A stretch of DNA of 64,000 bases from an uncultured Oscillospiraceae bacterium (GCA_902465155.1 CABQLY010000003.1:1-64000); one strand, 5' to 3'; positions 24,894 to 34,570 are shown, counted from the stretch's first letter. Notes: generated by a model from the letters alone, not told the origin. Translations and numbers: made by a program.

Positions 24894-26492
24894 ATGTTTC
24901 AAAAATCAATTTCAATTTTGCTGGCAGCCGCGCTGTTGCTAACGCCGGTTCAAGCTCTTGCCTTAAATGCGGAGGTAGATATTCCGGTAAATATTATTGA
25001 TTCTACCTTTCCCGAGCCCGGCGAAACCGTACCCGAAAAAGTTGGTGGCGATGTAAACGCCGACGGCGAAATAAATTTAAAGGATGTTATTATTTTGGCG
25101 GAGTACGCACTAAATAACGAAAAACCCCTTGCCGATGAAAATGCGGCCGACTGCGACGGCAGCGGCAGGATAGATTTAAAAGACGCGGCCTATTTAGCCC
25201 AACACCTTGCCGGCTGGCAGAACCGCACCCCGCACTACAACATTACCAAAGCCCTGCAGCAGGACGGTTACTATGAGCCCCTGTTTCAAAAAGCAATTGC
25301 CAATAAAGGCAACCGGGCTCTGCTGGCAAAGGCCTTGCAAAAGGCCAAGGCGTTAGAGGCGGCAGGCGGCGGCGAATTTACCCTGGCCGGCCTTGGCGGC
25401 TCTATTACCCAGGGCGCCGGCGCTAACTGGGGCGAACCTTCTACCCGCTACATTAACAAAATCGGCGCATGGCTGCAAAAGCAGTTCCCGCATGTTAAAA
25501 TTAATGTGGTAAACGCCGGCATTGGCGCTACCACCTCACTGCTGGGGAAGGCCCGCATGGAGCAGCAGGTGCTAAGCTACAACCCGGATTTGGTTATTGT
25601 AGATTTTACAATTAACGACCAAAACGAGCAGCGCTACGCCTACAGCTACGAGGCAATTATTCGTACCCTTTTGCAAAAGCAGATTGCAACGGTGGGGCTT
25701 TTGTTTGGCTGTGTAAACCGAAGCAAGTACAATAACAACGGCCCCTGCGTGCGGGAGCAAAACCGCGAGGCCATGCATTTGCCTATTTTAACCTACTACA
25801 ATGTTCCAACAATTAATTACTACGCCGCCATGTGGGATTATTTAGACAGCAACGGCGACGGCCAAAGCAACGAAAGCGATTTAGCCCAGTGGCGCACCCT
25901 GTGGTACGATTACATTCACCCCAGTATTGCCGGGCACACCCTTTCGGCCAACGCGGTAAATTACTACCTGCAAACCGTATTAAACGGGTTAAGCAATATT
26001 GATACCGCTGTTCCGGCCCTGCCGGCCGCCTGCCTGCACAGCGAGACCAACCCCTACCTTGGCGTTACCATGTACACCAAAAACAATGTTGGCCAAAAGC
26101 TAACGGGCAGCAGCAAGGTAAGCTACGCGCTGTACGGTAACCGGGACGCGAATACCATTACCAACTGGAACCCCTGGTTAATTGAAAAGGGCGGGTATTT
26201 GGAGTTTACCTTAGACGCCTTAAAATGCATTACTTTAATGCATGTGCAGGGCCCGGGCGAAATGAAAGATATTAACGGCGAGGCAAACAACAATAAAACC
26301 TTAAGCGAAAACAGCTCCGTAGAGGTAACGGTAAACGGGCAAAAGGTGTTAACCGATTCGGTTTCGGCAACCGGGGCTATTTTAAACTGGGCCTCCGGCA
26401 CCTACACCTGTAACGAGCAAGGCCAGGTAACGGTGCGCATTACCTGCACCGCCGGCACCTACTGCCTAACCAGCGTGCTGTTTGGCGAGTAA
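24894..26492 (+). CDS. Secreted dockerin-bearing SGNH-type esterase
   Basis: 532 residues from the ATG at 24894 (TAGGAGG). Signal peptide to about ALALN; type I dockerin at about 50-112 with two calcium loops (GDVNADGEINLKDV and ADCDGSGRIDLKDA). Then comes an SGNH hydrolase: block I LGGSITQGAG, block III FTINDQN, block V DYIHPSIAGH, with an extra EF-like stretch DSNGDGQSNESD. The C-terminal 130 residues form a beta-rich module. SGNH enzymes of this kind usually remove acetyl groups from polysaccharides. The N-terminal dockerin implies docking to a cohesin protein, but none is encoded in the window. Confidence 0.85.
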   Translation: MFQKSISILLAAALLLTPVQALALNAEVDIPVNIIDSTFPEPGETVPEKVGGDVNADGEINLKDVIILAEYALNNEKPLADENAADCDGSGRIDLKDAAYLAQHLAGWQNRTPHYNITKALQQDGYYEPLFQKAIANKGNRALLAKALQKAKALEAAGGGEFTLAGLGGSITQGAGANWGEPSTRYINKIGAWLQKQFPHVKINVVNAGIGATTSLLGKARMEQQVLSYNPDLVIVDFTINDQNEQRYAYSYEAIIRTLLQKQIATVGLLFGCVNRSKYNNNGPCVREQNREAMHLPILTYYNVPTINYYAAMWDYLDSNGDGQSNESDLAQWRTLWYDYIHPSIAGHTLSANAVNYYLQTVLNGLSNIDTAVPALPAACLHSETNPYLGVTMYTKNNVGQKLTGSSKVSYALYGNRDANTITNWNPWLIEKGGYLEFTLDALKCITLMHVQGPGEMKDINGEANNNKTLSENSSVEVTVNGQKVLTDSVSATGAILNWASGTYTCNEQGQVTVRITCTAGTYCLTSVLFGE

Positions 26493-26516
26493 TACGGCAG
26501 AACACAAAACAACCCG

Positions 26517-26549
26517 TGCCGCAAAGGCTAACCCTTTGCGGCATTTTTT
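26517..26549 (+). terminator. Terminator after the dockerin gene
   Basis: TGCCGCAAAGG / CCTTTGCGGCA (11 bp) followed by T6. It stands 29 bases before the GH3 start codon, so GH3 may depend on readthrough or on a promoter inside this short gap. Confidence 0.85.
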
Positions 26550-26578
26550 GAAGTGCACGGACGGAAAGGATTTTTTAC

Positions 26579-28720
26579 ATGAGCAAAGACGCAGCCCTTG
26601 AAAAGCGGATAGACGAATTGCTGGCAAAAATGACGCTGACCGAAAAAATTGGCCAGTTAAACCAGGTTTCGGCCACGGCCGAGCCCGAAAAGCTGCCCGA
26701 ACAAATTAAAAGCGGTAAGGTCGGCTCGTTAATTATGGCCAGCACCTGCTTTGCCGGCAGCGAGGAGGGGCGGGTAAAAACCGTTGAATATTACAAGAAT
26801 TTGCAGCGCATTGCGGTAGAGCAAACCCGGCTGGGCATTCCCCTGATTTTTGGACGGGATGTGATTCACGGGCATCACACGGTGTTCCCGGTTCCGCTGG
26901 CAATGGCGGCCTCGTTTGATGATGATTTGGTACAAACCGCTTACCGGGATATTGCGCGCGAAGCGGCGCTGGACCATGTGCATTGGACCTTTACCCCAAT
27001 GTTAGACCTTTCGCGGGATCCGCGCTGGGGCCGCTGTATTGAGGGCCCGGGCGAGGACCCGTATTTGGGTGCCCGCATGGCCAAGGCCATTGTAACGGGT
27101 ATTCAGGGGCCAAACCTTTCGGCCGAGGACTGCATTGCCGCCTGCGCCAAGCACTACATTGGCTACGGCGCCAGCGAAGCGGGGCGCGACTACCACCATA
27201 CCGAGATCAGCGAACCGGCGCTGCACAATTTTTACCTGCCGGCCTTTCGGGCGGCGGTAAAGGCCGGCGTGCAAACGGTTATGAACTCGTTTAACGAAAT
27301 AAACGGGCAGCCGGTTGCCGGCAGCAAGTATCTGCTAACCGATGTTTTGCGGGGTGAGCTGGGGTTTGACGGCTTTGTGATTAGCGACTGGGAAGCCATT
27401 AAGCAGCTAACCAACCACGGCGTAGCCAAGGACGAAAAGCAGTGCGCCGAGCTGGCCTTAAACGCCGGGCTGGATATGGATATGATTGACCGCTGCTACA
27501 TAAATTATTTAGAGCAGCTTATTGCCGAAGGCAAGGTTTCTACCGCGGCGTTAGATACCGCCGTGCGGAATGTGCTGCGGGTAAAATTCCGGTTAGGGCT
27601 GTTTGAGCACCCTTACGCCCCGCAGTATAAAGTAGATACGGTGCTGCACCAAAAGCACGCCCGCGCTTTAGCGGCCGAAAGCATGGTGCTGTTAAAAAAC
27701 GAAAACGGTGCGCTGCCGCTGGCTAAAACCGAGCAGGTGGCGCTGGCCGGTCCTATGGCCGCCATGCAGGAAAGCCACTTGGGCGCCTGGTGCTTAGACG
27801 GCGATATGGCCGAGGTGATCACCATAGAGGCCGGTATGCGGCAATACGGCGGGGAGAATATTGTTTTACACCACGCCTGGCTTACCGACCGGCAGTTAAT
27901 AAACCCCTGGCAGCACGAAACCTATGTGCTTTGCTTGGGCGAAAGCCGGTTTTCCTCGGGCGAGAACAACTGCTTAGCCGAAATTGAAATACCGGAGTAC
28001 CAAATTGAGTTTGCCCGACGCGCCAAAACCGAGGGCAAAAAGGTGGTGGCTGTTTTGTGCTTTGGCCGGCCGGTGGCTTTGCAAAAGCTGCTGCCGTTTT
28101 GCGACGCGGTTTTGTACGCCTGGCACAGCGGCAGCCAGGCCGGCAACGCCGTTGCCGATATTTTGTACGGTGCGGTAAACCCCGGCGGCAAGCTGCCAAT
28201 GTCGCTGCCGCGGGCAACGGGGCAAATTCCAATTTACTACAACCACCTGCGCGCCGCGCGGGATTGCAACAGCTACTACGGCCGCGGCCGCAGCTACCAC
28301 GACCTGCCCGACGGCCCGCTGTTTCCCTTTGGGTTTGGCCTTAGCTACACAACCTTTGAGCTAACTAATTTTAAAGCCGAGCAAACCGCTTTACCCTTGG
28401 GCGAGTTGCAGGCGGGGCAAAGCTTTACCGTAACGGCTAACTTAAAAAACACCGGCACCCGCCCGGGGAGCGAAACGGTACAGCTTTATGTAAAAGACGA
28501 GGTTGCAAGCCTGGTTCGCCCGCTGCGGGAGCTAAAGGGCTACCAAAAGGTTTATTTAAACCCGGGCGAGAGCAAAACCCTGCAATTCAGCGTAGGGCTT
28601 GAGGAGCTTAGCTTTTTTAACGCCGAGCGAAAGCAGGTTTTAGAGCCGGGCTGCTTTACCCTGTACCTTGGCAACAGCTGTCTTACCCCAAACGCGCTGC
28701 AAATTACGGTAAACCCTTGA
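26579..28720 (+). CDS. GH3 family beta-glucosidase-type enzyme
   Basis: 713 residues, no signal peptide. Order of domains: TIM barrel (FGRDVIHGHHTVFP, DPRWGRCIEGPGEDPY, KHYIGYG), nucleophile D270 in VISDWEA, then the alpha/beta sandwich (LAAESMVLLKNENGALPL; NPGGKLPMSLPR) and a C-terminal fibronectin-III-like domain (GSETVQLYVKD; LRELKGYQKV). It is complete and typical of GH3 enzymes that remove terminal beta-glucose or xylose from short oligosaccharides in the cytosol. AAAGGA precedes the ATG. Last enzyme of the polysaccharide operon; substrate not assigned. Confidence 0.92.
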   Translation: MSKDAALEKRIDELLAKMTLTEKIGQLNQVSATAEPEKLPEQIKSGKVGSLIMASTCFAGSEEGRVKTVEYYKNLQRIAVEQTRLGIPLIFGRDVIHGHHTVFPVPLAMAASFDDDLVQTAYRDIAREAALDHVHWTFTPMLDLSRDPRWGRCIEGPGEDPYLGARMAKAIVTGIQGPNLSAEDCIAACAKHYIGYGASEAGRDYHHTEISEPALHNFYLPAFRAAVKAGVQTVMNSFNEINGQPVAGSKYLLTDVLRGELGFDGFVISDWEAIKQLTNHGVAKDEKQCAELALNAGLDMDMIDRCYINYLEQLIAEGKVSTAALDTAVRNVLRVKFRLGLFEHPYAPQYKVDTVLHQKHARALAAESMVLLKNENGALPLAKTEQVALAGPMAAMQESHLGAWCLDGDMAEVITIEAGMRQYGGENIVLHHAWLTDRQLINPWQHETYVLCLGESRFSSGENNCLAEIEIPEYQIEFARRAKTEGKKVVAVLCFGRPVALQKLLPFCDAVLYAWHSGSQAGNAVADILYGAVNPGGKLPMSLPRATGQIPIYYNHLRAARDCNSYYGRGRSYHDLPDGPLFPFGFGLSYTTFELTNFKAEQTALPLGELQAGQSFTVTANLKNTGTRPGSETVQLYVKDEVASLVRPLRELKGYQKVYLNPGESKTLQFSVGLEELSFFNAERKQVLEPGCFTLYLGNSCLTPNALQITVNP

Positions 28721-28810
28721 ATTTAATTTTTATACGCAGTATAATTGGCTGAGCGTATTTTGCCAACAAAACATAAAATTTACCAAAACAAATAAACGGA
28801 GTTTTTTTCA

Positions 28811-29593
28811 ATGCTTAAATTACTTTCAATTGGCAACAGCTTTTCGCAGGACGCGCACAAATGGCTGCAGGCCATTTGCAGCAGCTTGAATTTTGAGGTT
28901 TATTTGTGCAATTTATTTATTGGGGGCTGCTCTTTAGAGCAGCACTGGAACAACATTGACCGCAACGCGGAGCAGTATGTTCTTGAAATAAACGGGGAGC
29001 CGCAAGAAAAGGTTTGCATTACCGATATTGTAAAAAAGCAACAGTGGGATATTATTACCTTACAGCAGGCAAGCCATTTTAGCGGGCTGCCCCAAACCTA
29101 CGAGCCATATTTGGAAAAAATCACAGCCTATTTAAAGCAAAAGCAACCGCAGGCCAAGCTGTATTTGCACGAAACCTGGGCTTATGAAGTTAACAGCACG
29201 CACGCCGGGTTTGCCAACTACCAAAATAACCAAGAGGTAATGTTTCGCAGCCTGCAAAGCGCCTACCAAATTGCGGCTCAAGCAATTGGTGCCAAGCTTA
29301 TTCCGGTTGGCGACACGGTGCAGTATTTTAGAAATCATGTTTGCGAATTCAATTACCAAAACGGTGGGCTCTCATTGAACAGAGATGGGTTTCATTTAAG
29401 CTATTTGTACGGCCGCTATTTGGCTGCTTGCGTTTGGGCCGAGGTTTTGTTTGGCCTAAATGTGGAACAATGCCTGTTTGTACCAAAAACCGAGACCGAA
29501 ACCGCAAGCAAAGAATTAATTGAATGTATTCAAAAAAATGTGCACTGCTTTTTAAAGGGGTGTAAAGGCGTTGAAGATAGGGCGTTGCAGTAA
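28811..29593 (+). CDS. DUF4886 / SGNH-like protein
   Basis: 260 residues, no signal peptide. Family pattern LSIGNSFSQDAHKWLQ, then NLFIGGCSLEQHWNNI, ITLQQASHFSG and, near the end, LNRDGFHLSYLYGRYLAA. The GNSFS serine and the DGFHLS aspartate and histidine fit an SGNH-type triad, so it may be an esterase acting on sugar acetyl groups. It comes 90 bases after the GH3 gene. No clear promoter is visible between them, so it probably belongs to the same locus. The function of DUF4886 is not established. Confidence 0.78.
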   Translation: MLKLLSIGNSFSQDAHKWLQAICSSLNFEVYLCNLFIGGCSLEQHWNNIDRNAEQYVLEINGEPQEKVCITDIVKKQQWDIITLQQASHFSGLPQTYEPYLEKITAYLKQKQPQAKLYLHETWAYEVNSTHAGFANYQNNQEVMFRSLQSAYQIAAQAIGAKLIPVGDTVQYFRNHVCEFNYQNGGLSLNRDGFHLSYLYGRYLAACVWAEVLFGLNVEQCLFVPKTETETASKELIECIQKNVHCFLKGCKGVEDRALQ

Positions 29594-29679
29594 CCGTAAA
29601 GAGCCCGCTAATTTTTAAACGGAACAAAAGGGCCGCTTTAAGCTAAATTACAACCACTTGTTAAATGCAGCAACAAAAT

Positions 29680-29720
29680 AAAGGTAGATACATGGAAAGC
29701 CACCATGTGTCTACCTTTTT
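29680..29720 (+). terminator. Strong terminator at the end of the carbohydrate locus
   Basis: A 16-bp stem with one G-T pair (29680-29695 with 29703-29718), ending in T5. The following bases to 30029 hold no gene that I can support; only a 23-codon frame without a ribosome site is present. Confidence 0.85.
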
Positions 29721-30029
29721 ATGTTAAAATAAATTAGAAATAGAAAATTAACTGTAATAATTATCAAAAAAAGTGGCTGGCTCTCTAAAAAAGGCAGCCT
29801 AATTTTTTCTGAAAAGAGGGGGGCGTGCGAAAGTCTCTAAGCAAGATGGTGTATATTATAAGGACTCTACTTTTTGTAACCGATTTTGGTTGTTGTAAAA
29901 TGGGAAAGTGTTAAAAAGAAACATAGAAATAGTATTTTTGTAAATTTCAATATCGGTGGTGACTAAAACGGCAGTAACCGTGAATGATCTAATTTTAAGT
30001 GGTTTGTCAGCTGCTCCGCTTTAGCCATT

Positions 30030-30572
30030 CTATGTTGATTGTTTTGTTTCGCCAAAGCGCTGGTAATGTACAACCTCGCGCTGGCGTAAAAATTTAATCA
30101 CATCGCGCACATCCGGGTCGTCACACAAGCGCAAAATGTTGTCGTAGGTTGCCCTGGCTTTTTGCTCTGCGGCTAAGTCCTCGTGTAAATCGGCCAACAA
30201 ATCGCCCTTCGACTGCATTTGTGCCGCCGAGTAGGGGTAGCCGGAGGCCGAAACCGGAAAAATACCGGTTGTGTGGTCTACAAAATAGGTGTCAAAGCCC
30301 GATTTTTTAATTTCCTCAATGGTTAGATTGCGTGTTAATTGGTACACTAAAGCGCCAACCATTTCCAAATGTGCCAGCTCCTCGGTTCCAATATCTGTTA
30401 GCAAACCTTTTAGTTCGGGGTAGGGCATGGTAAAGCGCTGGCTTAAATAGCGCAGGCTGGCGCCCAGCTCGCCGTCCGGCCCGCCGTACTGGCTAATAAT
30501 AACCTGGGCTAATTTGGCGTTGGGGTTTTTAACCTTAATGGGGTATTGCAGCTTTTTTTCGTATTGCCACAT
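30030..30572 (-). CDS. cotJC: Spore coat protein CotJC, manganese catalase family
   Basis: 180 residues. Ferritin-like di-manganese catalase fold: glutamates in GGPDGELGASLRY, ELKGLLTDIGTEELAHLEM and, in the second half, HEDLAAEQKARATYDNIL and REVVHYQRFGE supply the metal ligands (E and H). CotJC is made in the mother cell and lies in the spore coat; related proteins break down hydrogen peroxide. Its ATG overlaps the stop of cotJB. The gene order cotJA-cotJB-cotJC is the conserved one. No anomalies. Confidence 0.95.
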   Translation of the reverse strand: MWQYEKKLQYPIKVKNPNAKLAQVIISQYGGPDGELGASLRYLSQRFTMPYPELKGLLTDIGTEELAHLEMVGALVYQLTRNLTIEEIKKSGFDTYFVDHTTGIFPVSASGYPYSAAQMQSKGDLLADLHEDLAAEQKARATYDNILRLCDDPDVRDVIKFLRQREVVHYQRFGETKQST

Positions 30573-30844
30573 TAGCGGTTCGCCTCGCTTTCGTTTTCCC
30601 AGGGCCAGGGGGCGTTTAACCAGCCCTGATTGGTTTCGCCGTAAAGGTCGCAGGCGGTTAGCGGGCCGTAAAGCTTTTCATAATCGGCTTTGCAATCGGC
30701 AGCCGCTTTGCAGTAGCTTTGGTGGGCTGCCGTTGCTTTGGCGTCGGCGTTATGTGTATCTAAATACAGGCGCATTTCCTGCGCGGCAAACTGTGCGCCG
30801 GAAAGCTTGCGTAATAGTTGTTCTCTGGTTTCCAATAAAAACAC
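30572..30844 (-). CDS. cotJB: Spore coat protein CotJB
   Basis: 90 residues, the usual length. Family features: helical N-terminus (LLRKLSGAQFAAQEMRLYLDTH), then a YGPLTACDL segment and a tryptophan-rich end (GWLNAPWPWE). CotJB has no known enzymatic role and is needed for coat assembly together with CotJA and CotJC. It starts one base after the stop of cotJA and its stop overlaps the start of cotJC, so the three are translated together in the mother cell. Confidence 0.93.
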   Translation of the reverse strand: MFLLETREQLLRKLSGAQFAAQEMRLYLDTHNADAKATAAHQSYCKAAADCKADYEKLYGPLTACDLYGETNQGWLNAPWPWENESEANR

Positions 30845-30845
30845 C

Positions 30846-31115
30846 TCAATCTTTTTTTAAAGTTAACGGTTTGTTTAAAGCGGGAAAAAGGGTGCCGGTG
30901 TTTAGAGCCATGGCGGGGTCATAGCTTTCAATGCCGTGCTGCAGGGGCACATAGGCCATGGCCAGCGGCAGATATTGCAAAGGCGTGTCGCAAAAATTGT
31001 TGCGCGGCCGTTCGGCCGGCTTTTGGGTGGCGGCCGGTGCCTTGGCCGGGGCAGCTGCCGGTTTTAAGCCGAATTCCTCCGGTGTAAAACCAAATTTATC
31101 TAAATAATCGTCCAA
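30846..31115 (-). CDS. cotJA: Spore coat associated protein CotJA
   Basis: 89 residues. The conserved half is LPLAMAYVPLQHGIESYDPAMALNTGTLFPALNKP, here read in parts: LAMAYVPLQ, then ALNTGTLFPALNKP. The N-terminal half is an alanine-proline-rich linker (APAKAPAATQKPAE) longer than in the Bacillus protein. First gene of cotJABC. A TAGGAGCTG ribosome site precedes the ATG. Confidence 0.92.
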   Translation of the reverse strand: MDDYLDKFGFTPEEFGLKPAAAPAKAPAATQKPAERPRNNFCDTPLQYLPLAMAYVPLQHGIESYDPAMALNTGTLFPALNKPLTLKKD

Positions 31116-31256
31116 TTTATTCAGCTCCTACAATAAAATAAAACCTGTTAAACTGCGCGGGCGGCAAAAATCCACTTTTAAAAAACAAAGGCTGATTATT
31201 TGGGGGCGTAATGAAGGGTTTTACCTTGCCGGCCGAATAACGGGTTTGTCTTTAAT

Positions 31257-31281
31257 AATATATTCACTTGTCCAAAATATG
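31257..31281 (-). promoter_or_regulatory. Candidate sporulation (sigma-E-like) promoter of cotJABC
   Basis: On the minus strand TCATATTT, about 11 bases and GAATATATT resemble mother-cell promoters in clostridia (-35 CATATT, -10 with ATA). The spacing is slightly short. It lies about 140 bases before cotJA. Confidence 0.45.
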
Positions 31282-31379
31282 ACACTGTAAAGCGCAAAAT
31301 AAAGGTAAACTTTTGTAAGCTGCGGCCCGGTTCAAGCCCTTTTACGGCAGTGTAGGGCGTTTATTTTTTGCGGTTGGTA

Positions 31380-31409
31380 TTGACTTATTTGGTTGAGGTA
31401 TACTATAAT
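31380..31409 (+). promoter_or_regulatory. Sigma-A promoter of uvrA
   Basis: TTGACT (31380-31385), 18-base spacer, TATAAT (31404-31409). I see no LexA-type inverted repeat next to it. Confidence 0.7.
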
Positions 31410-31469
31410 ATATTACAATAGCCAAGGGTGCTTTGCCCGGCTTATTTTTGTTAAAATTTGGAGTTTAAA

Positions 31470-34313
31470 ATGGGCAATAAATTTATAGAAGTACGCGGTG
31501 CGCGGGAGCATAACTTAAAAAATGTAACGGTTAAAATTCCGCGGGATAAATTCGTGGTTTTTACCGGTCTTTCGGGGTCCGGTAAATCCTCTTTGGCGTT
31601 TGATACGATCTACGCCGAGGGGCGGCGGCGGTATGTGGAATCGCTTTCCAGCTACGCGCGGCAGTTTTTAGGGCAAATGAGCAAGCCGCGGGTAGATAGC
31701 ATTGAGGGACTTTCGCCGGCTATTTCAATAGACCAAAAAACAACCTCTAAAAATCCGCGCTCCACCGTTGGCACGGTAACCGAAATTTACGATTATTTAC
31801 GCCTGTTGTTTGCTAGAACCGGCGTGCCGCACTGCCCGGTTTGCGGGCGGGAGATTGCCGGCCAAACGGTTGATCAAATTACCGACGCCGTGCTGCAGCT
31901 AAAGGTCGGCACTAAATTTCAGGTTTTAGCGCCGGTGTACCGCGGCAAAAAGGGCGAATTTGTAAAGGAGCTGGAAAAGCTAAAGCGTTCCGGCTTTACC
32001 CGCGTGCGGGTAGACGGCAGTGTTTATTTGTTGGACGAGCCCATTACGCTGGACAAAAATATTCGCCACGATATTGATATTATTATTGACCGCCTGGTTT
32101 TAAAAGAGGGAATTCGCGGCCGCTTGACCGACAGCATTGAAACTGCCCTAAAGCACGCCGACGGGCTGGTGCTGATTGATGTAATAGGGGGCGAGGAGCA
32201 GCTGTTTTCCCAAAAGCTTTCCTGCCCGGAGCATAACATTAGTATTCCGGAGCTTTCGCCGCGCAATTTTTCCTTTAACAGCCCGTTTGGCGCCTGCCCA
32301 ACCTGCACCGGCATTGGTATGTTTATGAAAGCGGACCCGAGCCTGATTGTTCCCGAAGAAAATAAATCGCTGCTGCAGGGGGCGGTTCGCGCCAGCGGCT
32401 GGAGCGTTGTGCCCTTTGGCAATAACACGGGGGAGACCATTGCCGCCGTTTACTACAAGGGTATTGCCAAGCATTTTGGGTTTGACCCCAACACCCCCTA
32501 CAAAAATATTCCAAAACCGGCTAAAGACTTTTTATTGTACGGCAGCAAGGGCAAAAAAATTGAATTTGAGCGTAATAACGAGTGGAAAAACGGGGTGTAT
32601 TCCGCCACCTTTGAGGGAGTTATACCCAACATTGAGCGCCGGTATAAAGAAACAACGAGCGACTGGATTCGTAACGACATTGAAACGGTGATGAGCGAGT
32701 GCGATTGCCCGGATTGCAAAGGCAAGCGCCTAAAGCCCGAAATTTTGGCCGTTACGGTTGGCGGTAAAAATATTTTTGAGGTTACCTGTTTGCAGGTGTG
32801 CGAGGAGATTGAATTTTTTAAAAATTTGCAGCTGTCAAGCGCCGCCGAGTTGATTGCCAAACCCATTGTGAAAGAGATTATTGCCCGGCTGGAGTTTTTA
32901 AAAAGCGTTGGCCTTTCGTACCTTACCCTTTCGCGCGGGGCCGCCACCCTTTCGGGCGGGGAGAGCCAGCGTATTCGCTTAGCTACGCAAATTGGCTCGG
33001 CGCTTACCGGCGTGCTGTATGTGCTGGATGAACCCAGCATTGGCCTGCACCAGCGGGATAACGAAAAGCTGATTAACACCCTAAAAAAGCTGCGGGATAT
33101 TGGCAACACCCTAATTGTGGTAGAGCACGATGAGGATACCATGCGCGCGGCCGATTATTTGGTTGATATTGGCCCCGGCGCGGGGGTACACGGCGGCGAA
33201 ATTGTTTGCTGCGGCACCCCGGCACAGGTGGCGGCAAGCAAAAATTCGCTAACCGGCGATTACCTTTCCGGCCGCAAAAAAATTGCCGTACCGGCGGCCC
33301 GACGTAAGGCAAGGGGCTATTTAAAGGTTACCGGCGCGGCACAAAATAATTTAAAAAACATTACGGTAAGGTTCCCGCTGGGCTGTTTAACGGCGGTAAC
33401 CGGGGTTTCGGGCTCCGGCAAATCTTCGTTAGTAAACGGCATTGTGCAAAAAAAGCTGGCGGCCGAGCTAATGGGTGCCAAAACCTTTGCGGGTAAGTTT
33501 AAAAAAATGGAGGGGATTGAGCAGTTAGATAAGGTTATTAACATTACCCAGTCGCCCATTGGGCGCACGCCGCGCTCAAACCCCGCCACCTACACCGGCG
33601 TGTTTAACGATATTCGCGAGCTGTTTGCCCAAAGTAAGGACGCGAAAATGCGGGGCTACACCGCCGGCCGTTTTTCTTTTAATGTTAAAGGCGGGCGCTG
33701 CGAGGCCTGCCAGGGCGACGGCATTAAAAAAATTGAAATGAACTTTTTGCCGGATGTTTATGTTCCCTGCGAGGTTTGCGGCGGCACCCGCTACAACCGC
33801 GAAACGCTGGAGGTAAAATACAAGGGCAAAAACATTTTTGATGTGCTGGAAATGACGGTGGAGGAGGGCCTGCATTTTTTTGAAAGCGTGCCTAAAATTC
33901 AGCGTAAGCTGCAAACCCTGTGCGAGGTTGGCTTGGGCTATGTTAAAATTGGCCAGCCGGCTACCACCCTTTCGGGCGGCGAGGCGCAGCGGGTTAAGCT
34001 GGCTACCGAGCTTTCCCGCAGGGCAACCGGGCGCACTATTTATATTTTAGATGAACCCACCACCGGCCTGCACACGGCAGATGTGCAGCGGTTAATTGAT
34101 GTACTGCAGCAGCTGGTAGAGGCCGGCAACAGCGTGTTGGTAATTGAGCACAATTTAGATGTTATTAAAACGGCCGATTGGATTATTGATTTAGGGCCGG
34201 AGGGCGGCGACGGCGGCGGCACGGTTGTTTGCACCGGAACGCCCGAGCAGGTTGCCGATTGTGCCGAATCCTTTACCGGGCAGTTTTTAAAACCGTTACT
34301 AAAAAAAGGTTAG
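31470..34313 (+). CDS. uvrA: Excinuclease ABC subunit A
   Basis: 947 residues from the ATG at 31470 (GGAG seven bases upstream; the TTG four codons earlier would overlap this site). Two ABC modules: Walker A GLSGSGKSS and GVSGSGKSS, signatures LSGGESQR and LSGGEAQR, each followed by DEP Walker B motifs. Zinc-binding CxxC pairs lie in CPVCGREI, GACPTCTG and, in the second module, RCEACQGDG...PCEVCGG. UvrA scans DNA for bulky damage with UvrB. Stands alone here; uvrB and uvrC are not nearby. Confidence 0.98.
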   Translation: MGNKFIEVRGAREHNLKNVTVKIPRDKFVVFTGLSGSGKSSLAFDTIYAEGRRRYVESLSSYARQFLGQMSKPRVDSIEGLSPAISIDQKTTSKNPRSTVGTVTEIYDYLRLLFARTGVPHCPVCGREIAGQTVDQITDAVLQLKVGTKFQVLAPVYRGKKGEFVKELEKLKRSGFTRVRVDGSVYLLDEPITLDKNIRHDIDIIIDRLVLKEGIRGRLTDSIETALKHADGLVLIDVIGGEEQLFSQKLSCPEHNISIPELSPRNFSFNSPFGACPTCTGIGMFMKADPSLIVPEENKSLLQGAVRASGWSVVPFGNNTGETIAAVYYKGIAKHFGFDPNTPYKNIPKPAKDFLLYGSKGKKIEFERNNEWKNGVYSATFEGVIPNIERRYKETTSDWIRNDIETVMSECDCPDCKGKRLKPEILAVTVGGKNIFEVTCLQVCEEIEFFKNLQLSSAAELIAKPIVKEIIARLEFLKSVGLSYLTLSRGAATLSGGESQRIRLATQIGSALTGVLYVLDEPSIGLHQRDNEKLINTLKKLRDIGNTLIVVEHDEDTMRAADYLVDIGPGAGVHGGEIVCCGTPAQVAASKNSLTGDYLSGRKKIAVPAARRKARGYLKVTGAAQNNLKNITVRFPLGCLTAVTGVSGSGKSSLVNGIVQKKLAAELMGAKTFAGKFKKMEGIEQLDKVINITQSPIGRTPRSNPATYTGVFNDIRELFAQSKDAKMRGYTAGRFSFNVKGGRCEACQGDGIKKIEMNFLPDVYVPCEVCGGTRYNRETLEVKYKGKNIFDVLEMTVEEGLHFFESVPKIQRKLQTLCEVGLGYVKIGQPATTLSGGEAQRVKLATELSRRATGRTIYILDEPTTGLHTADVQRLIDVLQQLVEAGNSVLVIEHNLDVIKTADWIIDLGPEGGDGGGTVVCTGTPEQVADCAESFTGQFLKPLLKKG

Positions 34314-34570
34314 GCGGCATTTGGTGGGGCCCGCAGGCCGAAATTCTCTGTTATTGCGGGCAAACGGGCAGAACCGACGCTAAAAAAATGTGAAAATGTC
34401 GGCGCATAATCTTAATAATTTTAAATTAACTAAACAATAAACTTAGAAAATGCAGGAAAGCTTTTCCGGCTAAAGTTCCTATATTTTTACAATTATAGGA
34501 GTATATAACAGGTTCGCTCCAATTTTTAATAAGATCTTGACATTATTTTACCAAAAACACTAATTCTATA
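34314..34570. other. Gene-free spacer after uvrA
   Basis: No gene. It holds two small inverted repeats: GGAAAGCTTTTCC near 34455 and TCCTATA / TATAGGA (34477-34500). A clear intrinsic terminator for uvrA is not visible. Confidence 0.4.

Noticed and set aside
24894..26492. Presence of a cellulosome gene cluster
   Set aside because: Only one dockerin and no cohesin module is encoded, so a cellulosome cannot be claimed from this window.
29594..30029. Small gene between the DUF4886 and cotJC genes
   Set aside because: Only a 23-codon frame without ribosome site is present; the region holds a strong terminator and otherwise nothing recognisable.
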